Positions 33,421 to 44,188 of a DNA stretch of 64,000 nucleotides are shown here, one piece after another. This DNA is from Chaenocephalus aceratus (lineage: Eukaryota > Chordata > Actinopteri > Perciformes > Channichthyidae). Made by a program: the position numbers and the translations under genes. Each line of letters opens with the position of its first letter. Within the stretch, counting starts at the first letter, position 1. The notes under the pieces are model-generated. The model did no database searches, was not told the DNA's origin, and was given only the letters and a program-made list of their open reading frames with translations. Location: NCBI GenBank assembly GCA_023974075.1, contig CM043797.1:14370178-14434177 (forward strand), given 5' to 3'.

Positions 33421-35480
33421 AAGCACCCCCGATTATGGTACCACTCACGGGCCAGGCCCATAGAGCCAATCGCTCTGGGTGTGGGTGAAAGATCGCCCCC
33501 CCCGCTTGGGACAGTATGTCCCTGCGTAGTGTGAGCTGCCATGGCTGCCCGCACAGCAGCTGATATATCTCCGCTAGCCAGTACATAGCTGGCCAGTGTG
33601 GAGCTATCAGAATAAGTGTGTGGTGTTGCTCTCTCACTCTGGCCAGAGTTGGAGGTATCAGAGCCAGGGGTGGAAACGCGTACAGAAGGCCCGGGGGCCA
33701 ATCGTGCGCGAGTGCATCCACGCCTAACGGTGCATTCAGATCCCGCATCGAAAAGAACAGCTGACACTGAGCGTTGTCTTTCGAAGCGAACAGATCCGTA
33801 ACGCACCCACAGCTGGCTCACAATCCTTGGATGTAGAGTCCAGTCTGCATAAAGTGGTGTACCTCTGGACAGTAGATCTGCCCCGAGGTTCATCACTCCC
33901 GGTACGTGCGTCGCTCTCAGAGAGAGGAGACGTCTACCGCTCCATAGGATAAGTTTGCGCGCCAGTGTGTGTAACTGGAGAGAACGCAAACCCCCTTGGC
34001 GGTTAATATACGATATTGTGGTCGTATTGTCTGTCCTCACGAGGACGTGATGTCCCCTGAGGAAAGGCAGAAAGCGTCTTAGGGTGAGAAACACCGCTAA
34101 AAGCTCCAGGTAATTTATGTGCGCCCGCTGGAGGTCTCTGCTCCAGAGACCCCTCACCGGGCGACCTTCATAAATACCTCCCCAACCTGTCAGACATGCG
34201 TCCGTGGTGACCACGTTCCGTGAAAGGACAGCACCCATGGGCACACCCCGTACTAGAAAAGTCGGGTGCAGCCAGTGGCGCAGTGCCATTACGCATTTAC
34301 GGGTTTAGTTTTAGGGCGGCCACCCAGCGCTGAAACTCCCCCATGTGTAAGCGTCCCAGTCGTACGACCAGGATGGCTGACGCCATGAGCCCCAGCAATC
34401 GCAAGCATGATCTGAAGAGAACATGTTTGCGCAGCTGAAAAAGAGCAAGACAAGCTCTGAAAGCTTTCACTCTTTCCGCTGACAGGCGGGCTGTAAAGGG
34501 CACCGAGTTCAGGCGTAAACCCAGGAAGAGTATAGTCTGCGCGGGGCACAACATGCTCTTCTCTGTGTTTATTATGAAACCCAGGTTGAGCAGGTGCTTT
34601 ACGAGGACATTTGTCTGTGTAACAGCCTCCTGCTCCGACTGTGCGAGAAGCAGTCAGTCGTCCAGGTAGGTCGCCAGGCGAATGCCCTGTTGTCTCAACG
34701 GGGCTATCGCGGCTTCCGTACACCGTACAAACACCCTTGGACAGAGAGACAGACCAAAGGGGAGTACTCTGTATTCATAACAGATCCCCTGAAATGCGAA
34801 TCTCAGATATTTCCTGTGTGGGTAATATACTGGGATGTGGAAATACGCATCTTTCAGGTCGACTGATGTAAACCAGTCATCTTGTCGCACGAGCCGCAGC
34901 AGAGATGTGTGAGTGAGCATTCTGAACTTATATCTTTTTAGATATTTGTTCAGAGCCCTCAAATCAAGTATTGGCCGAATTCCATTCCCTCCCCGTTTGG
35001 GAACGAGGAAAGTACTTGGAATAGAAGCCGCCCTGACTCTGCTCAGCGGGTATAGCCCTTTTTTCTAGGAGTGAGAGAATCTCTTTCTCCAGAATGAGGG
35101 CTGACTCTCCTCGGGCCTGCGAGTGCAGAATGCCCGAGATGTGAGGAGGGGTGACAGCGAATTGGAGTCTGTAGCCCCGTGTTACTGTCTTGAAAACCCA
35201 AGCAGATGATGTGAGCATTTTCCACTGCATGCTCCTTAGAGCCAGTGAAGATGTCACATCTCCTCCTCTCTGAGTCTCTATTTGTTGTGTTATGGGGCCC
35301 TCTAGTGTCTGAACACAGTGGTGCCCCTTATCGACAGTACCCACCGACACTGCGCATGCGCGTGACGGTGGTGCCTTCACAGCCCCAGCCGGCACTGCGC
35401 ATGCGCGTGACGGTGGAGCCCTTAAAGCCCCAGCCGGCATTTTTTTGAGCTGCGCCCTCGGCCTGAAGCCTGGATGCGTC
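33413..35480 (-). pseudogene. DIRS reverse transcriptase/RNase H/methyltransferase-like region, broken
   Basis: Reverse transcriptase motifs: LEKEILSLLEKRAI (about 35090), then after a frameshift near 34990 LRALNKYLKRYKF, SVDLKDAYFHIP and the catalytic-type YLDD (about 34655), immediately followed by a stop codon. RNase H motifs follow in 34289-33760: TDACLTGWGG, INYLELLAVF, RTDNTTTISYIN. A downstream frame (33748-33413) with FPPLALIPPTL and LIAPHWPA corresponds to the DIRS methyltransferase-like extension. At least three frame changes or stops interrupt the region. Confidence 0.82.
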
Positions 35481-35617
35481 AGCGGCAAATGTTTTATGAC
35501 AGAAGAATCACTGCGGACTTGAGGATGGTGTTTAGGCATCTCTCGAGGCGGCGGGAACACATTCAGAGCTGGGGAATGAACTTCCAGCTCTGACACGGAG
35601 GGGAGAAGGAGGGGCTG

Positions 35618-37226
35618 TCATGCAGCTCGCTTCTTCTTCCTCGACTGCTGGCCGAAATTCTGGGTTGGCTGAGCCTGAGCTGCAGCCGGAACCGGAGAAT
35701 TTCTAGGCCAGCTTGCCCTTGTCTCCAGCCTGGGCTGGGGACTCGGGGCGGGCTGCGACCTCTGCGTCTTCGGTGCTTTAAACCGAGCAGAGTTCGAGGC
35801 AGCTTGGGTAAAGGACTGCTGCTGTGAAAGCAGCGGCTGGACCCTTCGAGGGAGGCAGAGGTGGAGTGCCTCGTCCTCCCTCTTCTTCGTCTCACACCTC
35901 CTTTGCATGGAGGCGAGAGCGGAGCCGAAAATTCCCTCGGGAACGATGGGCATATTCAGCACATCCTCCTTTTCCCGGTCTGGGAGGGTGGTGAGGTTGA
36001 GCCATCTCGCTCTTTCCTGCACCACCATGATCCCCATTACCTTGCCCGTGGCCTGGTCGGCGCAGCGTTGGACACGGAGACAAATGTCCGTGACCGCTGC
36101 CATCTCGTCCAGAGTGGCTGCCCCCGGGTTACCCGACAGGTCCTCGCAGAGCTCCGCTTGGTAGGCGGTTAGCAGCGAGGACACATTCAGGGCCCTGGCG
36201 GACAATGCTGCAGCTTTATAGGATTTTTCAGTCATTGCTGACTGAAAACGGTCCGACTTTGTTGGCAGCGTGGGGTTCCTGCTTGGTGACGGGCCCACCC
36301 GTGGTAGAAGGTGGGCCGCTACCAGCGGTTCCATGGGCGGCATGCGGAGCAGGCCGAGCTTCTCCATTCCGTCGCAGTCTAGGGAGGAGGCACCCTGGAT
36401 TGGGACCTTGTTGCTGAAGGGCCGGTCTCTCCACGAGACCGACACTTCATCCAACATCTCCGGAAAGACTGGAAGGAGTTGCCTCCTTTTCCCCGCTGCT
36501 TGGGGAAGATGTTTTCCCTCATAGCGGGACCCGGAGGTCTCCTTGGCCATTTCGGGCCACGGGACGTTGAGTCTGGCCGCAGCGCGTTTACACACGGCCT
36601 GCAGGTCCATGCTCAGACCGGGCGAAGCTGGTGTGCTATCGCCCGGGAGAGCCGCACTCGCCTCAGGCTTTGCAGCCTGAGCCGGTGACATGAAGGTGTC
36701 CTCTTCCTGTTCATCTGACTCGGACAGGAGGAACGCCAAGGCGTCCTCCTCTTCGTCCTCCTTGTAGTCCAGCTCGAGGGCATCCTCCGCGGGTGAGACC
36801 ATGGTGAGATCTAACCGGGAGCCCCAGCTTGGTGGAGTGTCTTGTCGTCACCGGGTCCCGGCCTGCCAGGGCGCGGGATTCCGGTTCTATAGTCATCGCA
36901 GATAATGAGCCCCAGACCGACACGGAGAGGGTTTCACTCTCTGTGGCGGACGCCCCCGTGTCTTGACTGCCGGCCGGCGGGTCCGTGGACATGGGGGGGT
37001 CCTGTTCCGACAGGCTAGCTTGTCGTGCTAACCGTCGGCGGAGGCTCTTGACGGTGAAGCGGACACAATGTCTGCATGAGCCGGGGTTGTCGATAGCGCC
37101 TCGGGCGTGTTCCAGCCCGAGGCAGGACGAACAGACCTGGTGTGTGTCTGTGCCCGAGATCTTCAACCCGCAGAGTCGAGCCACCGAGGCCCTGACTCCT
37201 CTGGTGTGAGGGAGAGGGGCGTCCAT
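35618..37226 (-). pseudogene. DIRS gag-like protein, frameshifted
   Basis: The N-terminal frame starts at ATG 37226 with a Cys/His cluster (CGLKISG, VCSSCLG, CRHC), typical of teleost DIRS ORF1. It shifts frame near 36810-36830. The second frame runs from about 36802 to the stop at 35618 and contains RYEGKHLP, LLPVFPEMLDEV, IQGASSLDC and ALNVSSLLTAYQAEL, ending in a Lys/Arg-rich tail (KKKRAA). The frameshift disables this copy. The start codon lies only 21 bases from the tip of inserted element C. Confidence 0.82.
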
Positions 37227-37247
37227 CTTGTTCGCCTCGTGGCGTGG

Positions 37248-39178
37248 CAACCCAGTCTCACGGCATTTCGTGTTCACCAACACGATTTTTAATCTATTGA
37301 TTCGTGTTCACCATCACGATTTGCCCCTTTTTTTCGTGTTGCACAGCACGATTTTAAAAGCAATGTATTTCTACTGGTAACGTGTTTCGTGCCTGCAGGC
37401 TGCAGCACGTCTTTTTCTCCGGTCGGGTCGTGGAAGACCGGAAGCAGTGTGGTTCATAAAAACATGTTCTTACTCAATATCAAGCCACAGTTATTGCTTT
37501 TATTTTAAATCGTATAATTTCTGACTTTTGTTGCCGTCTGTGAGGAAAATAAATGGGGCTCAGAGCCTCAGGATACTGAACTCTGTATTTTTAAATATTT
37601 TTTTCCTTCTAATTTGTTATTCTTTTCAAAATAACACACTGTTATTTACTCACCAATAACACACAATTATCCTTGCTTTTGTGCTTCAACATAGTTAACA
37701 TTGCAGGAAAGCAATATATTAGACGTTAATTACTTTGTCAGGCTTACTATTTAATATTTAATGTTTAAATAAAGGTTAATCCGTTTTTCTGTTTTGCACC
37801 TCCTCCTATTAATATCTGTGTACATCCTGCACTAAACTGTTTTATTGTAGAGATCACTTATAGTATCTTCTTGATTTTTTATATTCTATATTTCTATATT
37901 TATACTTTCCCCTTATGAAAGTATGTACTCTTAATATTTTTTTAATCAAATATAACACATAAAAACAATAATTCAATAACGTGCTTTAACCACTAGGAGG
38001 TGCACACAAGGTGCACACAGCCATAATAACTTTGTATTATTAGTGTGTATGTACAACATCTGAAGATGTATAGTTTTATGCATGCTTTCACATCATTTTA
38101 CAGCATATTGCTATACTATTTCAGACTCAGTATTTACATTCTTACATTCAAAGAAAATCAGTAATATCTTTGAAAACTACAGTCCTTTTCTATCAGCTGT
38201 GTACCGTTATGGTGTAAATATAACCTATCTATGAATTAGATCAAATGTAAAAGTCAGCCGAATTAGTGTTGATACTGCAAGGAGACGTATTGTGTGAAGA
38301 GAAATTGAAGATGTTGTTTAATTGTTGATATATTTATGATCCACCTCAAGTATTCAGTTTCGGCGCCATTTCTTCCAGTTTTTCCAAAGGTCTTCTCATC
38401 AGGGCTCTCTAAATAAAGAACTACGGCAGATCTGTAATATGTAATACAGCCGAACCGTGTATTACAATGCCGTTATGTGATGACTTTCAAAGAGAAAAGC
38501 AAGAGCACTCGGAATTAAGTATTATTTTATACTTTTAAAATGTTTTCCGGATTTCATATAATATAAACACCAAATCCCAGCATGCATTGCGGCTAACACA
38601 TCCAATCAGCGAGCTTAAAACCATAGCTGAGGATCTTGGGTAATCGCTCGAAATGCCTACGTCTGTTTCCGGTTATATTTATTTTGAAATTCAGTTCCTG
38701 ACGGACGCCAAAAAAGCCCGAGATTATGGAATTAAACCAATAAATAAAAGCAAGGATAATTGTGTGTTATTGGTGAGTAAATAACAGTGTGTTATTTTGA
38801 AAAGAATAACAAATTAGAAGGAAAAAAAGATTTAAAAAATACAGATTTCAGTATCCTGAGGCTCTAAGCCCCATTTATTTTCCTCACAGACGACAACAAA
38901 AGTCCGAAATTATACGATTTAAAATAAAAGCAATAACTCTGGCTTGATATTGAGTAAGAACATGTTTTTATGAACCACACAGCTTCCGGTCTTCCACGAC
39001 CCGACCGGAGAAAAAGACGTGCTGCAGCCTGCAGGCACGAAACACGTTACCAGTAGAAATACATTGCTTTTAAAATCGTGCTGTGCAACACGAAAAAAGG
39101 GGCAAATCGTGTTGGTGAACACGAATCAATAGATTAAAAATCATGTTGGTGAACACGAAATGCCGTGAGACTGGGTTG
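37248..39178. mobile_element. Long-hairpin (foldback) element C, nested in the DIRS element
   Basis: Starts CAACCCAGTCTCACGGCATT and ends in the complement at 39178. The perfect 7 bp target duplication GGCGTGG is at 37241-37247 and 39179-39185. Arms are about 430 bp (37248-37690 against 38745-39178). The spacer shares blocks with element A (14200-14530 against 38200-38560) and element B (29117-29240 against 37805-37945). It carries no coding capacity. Confidence 0.88.
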
Positions 39179-39579
39179 GGCGTGGAGAGGGCCTGCTCTC
39201 GACAGGTGGGATGGGAGAAAATATATTACCATCTTGTCCTTAATCCGGAGAAAAGGACGGTGTGGGTCTTTTATTCCCGGAGAATACTGACTGGTGTGGC
39301 AGGATGCTCCTCTTTTAATCCTTTCTTCCTCTGTGGAGAAGAGAAAAGAAAAAAACTAGCGAGCTAGCAACAGGTGTGCTGCTAGCTTAAAAAAATCGGA
39401 CCTACCTTACTTTCTCGGGTAAGAGAAGGGCGAGGTCGATTTTAAATACTAACAGCGTTAGTACTACCGTCTTCCTGCGAAGCAGAAGGAGTAGCCGGCG
39501 AGGGCCCGTCGACCGAATTGGGTATTTGGGTTCAGTCTGTGGACAGTGAAGCTTGCCCGGCTACTGTGAGATGTGCTCT

Positions 39580-39746
39580 GAAGCGAGAAGAGGTGTTTGA
39601 ATGACGCATGCGTCGTGGCGCAAGCTACTTATAGGGGGTGAATTCCCCTGACGCTGACGTCAAGATCACCAGCCAATCAGGATTGGCGTAATGAGATTGA
39701 TGCTTCTGTTTGCTCCGCGATGAGGCGCATCCCATAGTGAGACATC
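39580..39746. repeat. DIRS inverted terminal repeat, 5' side
   Basis: Reverse complement of 32764-32937 with single-base differences. Lies upstream of the gag gene on the minus strand. Confidence 0.9.
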
Positions 39747-39811
39747 GAACAGAGTGTTATGAATGAGAACTGATAAAGCTTTCTTACAGGGAGGACTGAA
39801 AACAAGAAGCT

Positions 39812-40036
39812 TTAAAGGTCCCATGTCACACTTTTCCGGTTATTACCTGTCCCCTTGTGTGTTATGTAGCCTTTTATGTAAACGGTCTGCAGAGTCAAAA
39901 ACCTTCAAAGTACACCCTGTAGCGAGTACAACTCTAACACAGAAAATACCTGTCTATGCTGCCCCTGAATGCCCCTTTTCTTTTTCCATTTGTTTCTTCA
40001 GGGAACCAAGTGACGTAACGACGACCCAATGGACCA

Positions 40037-40078
<42 letters not shown>

Positions 40079-40600
40079 TGTGTGTGTGTGTGTGTGTATG
40101 TGTGTGCGTGTGCTCGGGCTGGTTTCGGGCTGGGTTTCGCTGTGTCTCGATGTCTCGCCGACCCCACGCAGCAACCAGGAAACCACACCAGTAAGCCAGC
40201 TCACACTGTCCGCTCCACGCAGCAGCGAGCCTCGCAACGTCCCGCCAACACAGCACCCAGACCCCACGCAGCATTCTCATCTGTTTGTCATTACTGGTGT
40301 CATTTTCTGGTTGCTAACGCCATTGTAACACATAATCACTGATGTTCCGCTGTAACGGTGGTGGACTCATCAGAACAGAGTGGGCGAGCTGACCAATCAG
40401 AGCACACTGGGCTCACAGGGAGGGGGGGGGGGGGCAGGAGCTCCAAGAAGCCGTTTAGGACAGAGAGTGAATACACATACTATACAGAGATGCTGTTTGA
40501 GAAACCAATGTGAGTTTGGAAAATTACACAATATAAATCTATTTAGACCTCAACAATGGAATTATGATCAGTAGAAATGGCCATGACATGAGACCTTTAA
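39812..40600. mobile_element. TTAA-flanked MITE with internal (TG)n
   Basis: Ends TTAAAGGTCCCATGTCACAC and the roughly complementary GACATGAGACCTTTAA. TTAA at both tips suggests a TTAA target, as for piggyBac or Kolobok types. It contains a long TG repeat at 40039-40107. Confidence 0.75.
40039..40107. repeat. (TG)n microsatellite
   Basis: About 34 units, interrupted by GCGCG and TA near the 3' end. It creates long shadow frames on both strands that are not genes. Confidence 0.95.
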
Positions 40601-42519
40601 ACTAAAAGTACAGTGTTTATGTAGTTTAAAAGCTATGCTTGACCTATCTTAATTACATTAAATGTTTGATATTGCTGTAATTTATTTTTCTTTAAATTAT
40701 GAATACATACAGTTTGTTTGTCAGACGGCAGTAGTCTTTGGCTCCCTCCTCTGGTGGAAAGACACTGACTGAAATGACGTTGACCTGAGAAGCAGTATCA
40801 GAAAATACTCATAACAAAGGAAATGTATCTCAAATTGCTGCATGTTTCATATGGAGATGAATGCAAATGAAAAAAAACATACTGCAAGGCAGCATGACAG
40901 TACAAGGGTACTGTACATCAATTCAGTCAATAACTAAACTATGCTAATTATAGTAACTGAGAAACAATCACAACAAAATTCTATACAAAACGTAAGTCTG
41001 GAACACTTACTCCGAAACACTACTTTGTTTGTAGCTTTTGTTAAATGTTTTCTAAATGTTAGACACTTATTCAAATGACACAGCCGAGAATTGTTTGATT
41101 ATGGTCAGTTTTTGTCATTTCTTTTTCCAAGAATTTTGAAACCCAAGAACTTAACAATCATCTCTTAAGAAATCTGTATTCACATCTTATCGTCATTAAG
41201 AATTATTGCTATTATTCAAATAAATCACTGTCTAATATTGTATATGACAGATCGAAAAGACGAGAAGAAGGGGTGTGTGCACAGTGATGTCAGATGTCTG
41301 CTGATGGAAAAGAAGTCCTGACCTAGAACCTTGAGTCTGAACAAACTACATTTCTAAGACTGAATGATTTCAGGTGATGTGACGGAGGCCTGAGGGGAGT
41401 GTTTACAGCTACTCACACACACTCTCGTCATTATCTGTAAAGAAAATAACCGACAGAGGCTGCTCGCTGATCTCTCCCCAGGTGAAGGCAGGATGGTCTG
41501 TGGCATTATAAGCTTTTAACCGCTGCTTCAGCTCCTCTGGCAGAGATGAATGGCTCGGTGAAAAAAAATGTGTCATGAGGATGAGTCAGCCCACAGCGAC
41601 TGTCTCTTAGTATTTGTGCAAACCAAGGCCCTGATGATTCATGGGCAAAATCACGACAGTTCCATTTAAGAGACAGAACCTTGAAAACTCTGCGTTTATT
41701 TTGGGATTAGACAGTGTTCAGGTTAAAAATAGGTTAAATACTTTGACGTTACCCTTCTTGCCAGAGTGCATGAGGTACAAAAAGAGTACAATTTCTAATA
41801 AAAAATGCAACATCAATGAGGAAATGGACAACGTTGTCGAGATTATGCAGGCGGAAGCAATAAAAGAAATAACCTATGCCGCTGCTGACAGCGTGATATT
41901 TTGTTCCTCTTTGAAATGCACTTAGAGCAGCCATTACTTTGAATATGGTGATGCAAGGACACTAGCCGCCAGCTTAAATCAAACTCAGAGCCCAGGTAAT
42001 ATAATAGCTGTGTCAGATTACATGATGGCCGGCACGTACGCAGCCCCAAATCCTCAGGGCTCAGGTGGCCTCACACAGACATCAACTGTCCCATTTTCAT
42101 ATTAATCTGCTTTTATGAAGTTTATGTTGCATCTATTCACTAGAGAAATGGTACACAACAAACACAAACACTCAAACATCACACCGGAATATCCAATTTC
42201 AGATCTGCACAACTAATGGAGCACAACTAATAGGTTTACTTGTTTTCATTTTTTCTTGATTTATGAGAACGACAAACAGACCGTATGATAACAATTGTTC
42301 ACCATAAATTAAACAAATTCAATCTTACAACAGAATGCAGTTGAGACTACAATTAAACATAATAAATGAGGACTCATTTCAAATGTGGCACAAACATCAT
42401 CTGTCATTAACAAAGAGGGAGCGCTTATTATTATCAGCTGATGTTCAATAAGTACACAATAGGCGACTGCATATATGAAAACAAAACATTAGCCCAAAGA
42501 AATTGCAATAAAAGGTTTC
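40601..42519. other. Intergenic sequence, mostly featureless
   Basis: No repeat or gene apart from the exon-like block at 41417-41553. Confidence 0.4.
41417..41553 (-). CDS. Unassigned exon-like coding block
   Basis: On the minus strand a 45-codon open frame contains SLPEELKQRLKAYNAT, HPAFTWGEIS and QPLSVIFFTDND. It looks like real protein sequence in composition and amphipathic pattern. It is preceded by a T8 tract and CACCGAG (acceptor candidate) and followed by a perfect GTGAGT donor. Entry is in phase 2 and exit in phase 1, so the gene would need other exons on both sides; I found none nearby. I do not recognise the family. It lies between mlnr and the DIRS element, on the same strand as the neighbouring genes. 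It could be an exon of an unknown gene, a relic exon, or chance. Confidence 0.4.
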
Positions 42520-42903
42520 TTAAAGGTGGGGTAGGTAATTATGGAGAAACCAGCTCGAGTGCGCTAGAATTTGAAAATACACAACCGGAAAAAATCTGCT
42601 ATTTCCTTCCAGAGCCCCTCCTCCAACACACACGAACGCGCACATGACCAATGAGGGCAGGAGATAAGTTTGTGCACAGATGGAAGGCTGACAGGCAGGT
42701 AGGCCATCCAGTTACTTTAGCCAGGCCGGCTAAAATGATTGGTCGTGCTTTTTACAGTACTACGGCTTCCATAGATTTTTTATGGATTTTTTGTCAAAGC
42801 ACTTGAGATATTCATTGCTATCGGGATGTTAGGAGCATTCCATGGAATATAACAAAAAGTGTATCTCAAGCCGGTTTCTCAAACTTACCTACCCCACCTT
42901 TAA
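42520..42903. mobile_element. TTAA-flanked MITE
   Basis: TTAAAGGTGGGGTAGGTAA at the left and TTACCTACCCCACCTTTAA at the right form perfect terminal inverted repeats with TTAA at both tips. 384 bp, non-coding. Confidence 0.88.
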
Positions 42904-43380
42904 CTGTTTTGTGTAGTATAAGGTGTCCCTAATAAATTATGAAGGAGTTAGGGTATTTTAAGTAATTTTCGGCCATCTTGGACGCCATCTTGAAAATTAC
43001 ACATTAACTAGTCGTCAGATTTCTTTGGACTTTTAGTATGTTATTAAGTACATCTGATACTACAATAATCCATTGAAAAACCTTTTGTTGCAATTTTGTT
43101 GGGGTCAAGCCATATTTGCAGCTGACTACAAAGCAAGATAAACAGCAGCACACACTGTCGAGGTAAATACTTCTACATTAGGTGAAAACACTGTCTATAT
43201 GTGATCAGAATGCCCCTGTGTGAAGCAGACTTTGCATTGAAGTGCAGTGGAGCTCTCAGCCCTGTTTTCCCGCTCAAAGATACAATGGAACGAACATCTC
43301 CAACAAGGTTTCGCTCAACTCCTGAAGCGTGCAATCTCTGAAGTCAATCAAACCTGTTAAAATCACTGCTCATGACCCCC

Positions 43381-44124
43381 TCAGACCCCAGTCAGGCTCT
43401 CATTCAGGGTGGAGATGTGGTCGATCACGCAGAGCTGCCTCTGGCCGTGGCGGGCTTGTATTTGCCGCTGGTGCAGCAGGAACAGGCGTTTGGCCGCGGC
43501 CCGGTACTTCCGGGACATGAGGTTGTAGAGGACGGGGTTGATGGAGGCGCTGAGGTAGCACAGCACCATGGAGGCCATGTTGAAGTTCTGGCTCAACATG
43601 GCCGTCTCGTAGTCGTCGACCTGGGCAAACAGGTTCCTGCCAATGTGATAGGGCAGCCAACAGATGATGAAGGCCAGCACCACCACTGCTGAGGGGGAAT
43701 ACAGTTTGGAGAGGGAAATTAGTTTAAAGGAATAGTTTGACTTTTTGTGAAAAACGCTAAGATGAACAGCTATTCTTGCTTTGTCAGAAGTTTAAATAAA
43801 AATAAGAAACAGAGTATAAAGTTTGAATTGACAATACAAAAATGAAATTCAAGCAAATACAATACCACATGTTTTCTTATTGCCCATAAAGCCAAATGTA
43901 GAGCTTTAAATGTCATAGGATCAATACACACTAATCTTACATGAGGAATAAACAATATTATAGCATCTCTCACAGATTATAATGTATTCTGGTTTTGTTA
44001 ATAATAATAAGTTAATAAAAAAACGTGTCTCGATCTTTGAGCACAGTATGATTTATGTTCTATGGTCACCCTTGACTTTCATTAATGACCAGCGGCAATA
44101 AACATCAAAGGAACTTGTCTTTAA

Positions 44125-44188
<64 letters not shown>

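Larger units (their letters stand above)
32764..39746 (-). mobile_element. DIRS-type tyrosine-recombinase retrotransposon, degenerate
   Basis: Inverted terminal repeats 32764-32937 and 39580-39746 share GATGTCTCACTATGGGATGC and continue for about 170 bases. Between them, read on the minus strand, are gag, reverse transcriptase/RNase H, a methyltransferase-like region and a remnant of the tyrosine recombinase. A second copy of the terminal motif (GATGTCTCACTATGGG at 33004-33019) lies inside the 3' end, as expected for the internal complementary region of DIRS elements. Element C is inserted at 37248-39178; without it the element would be about 5.0 kb. Frameshifts and stops show it is not functional. 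Confidence 0.88.

Noticed and set aside
34594..34871. Plus-strand open frames in the DIRS element
   Set aside because: Antisense to the reverse-transcriptase region, which explains their openness.
39763..40342. Long open frames on both strands
   Set aside because: They run through a (TG)n microsatellite inside a MITE and consist of Cys-Val or His-Thr repeats.
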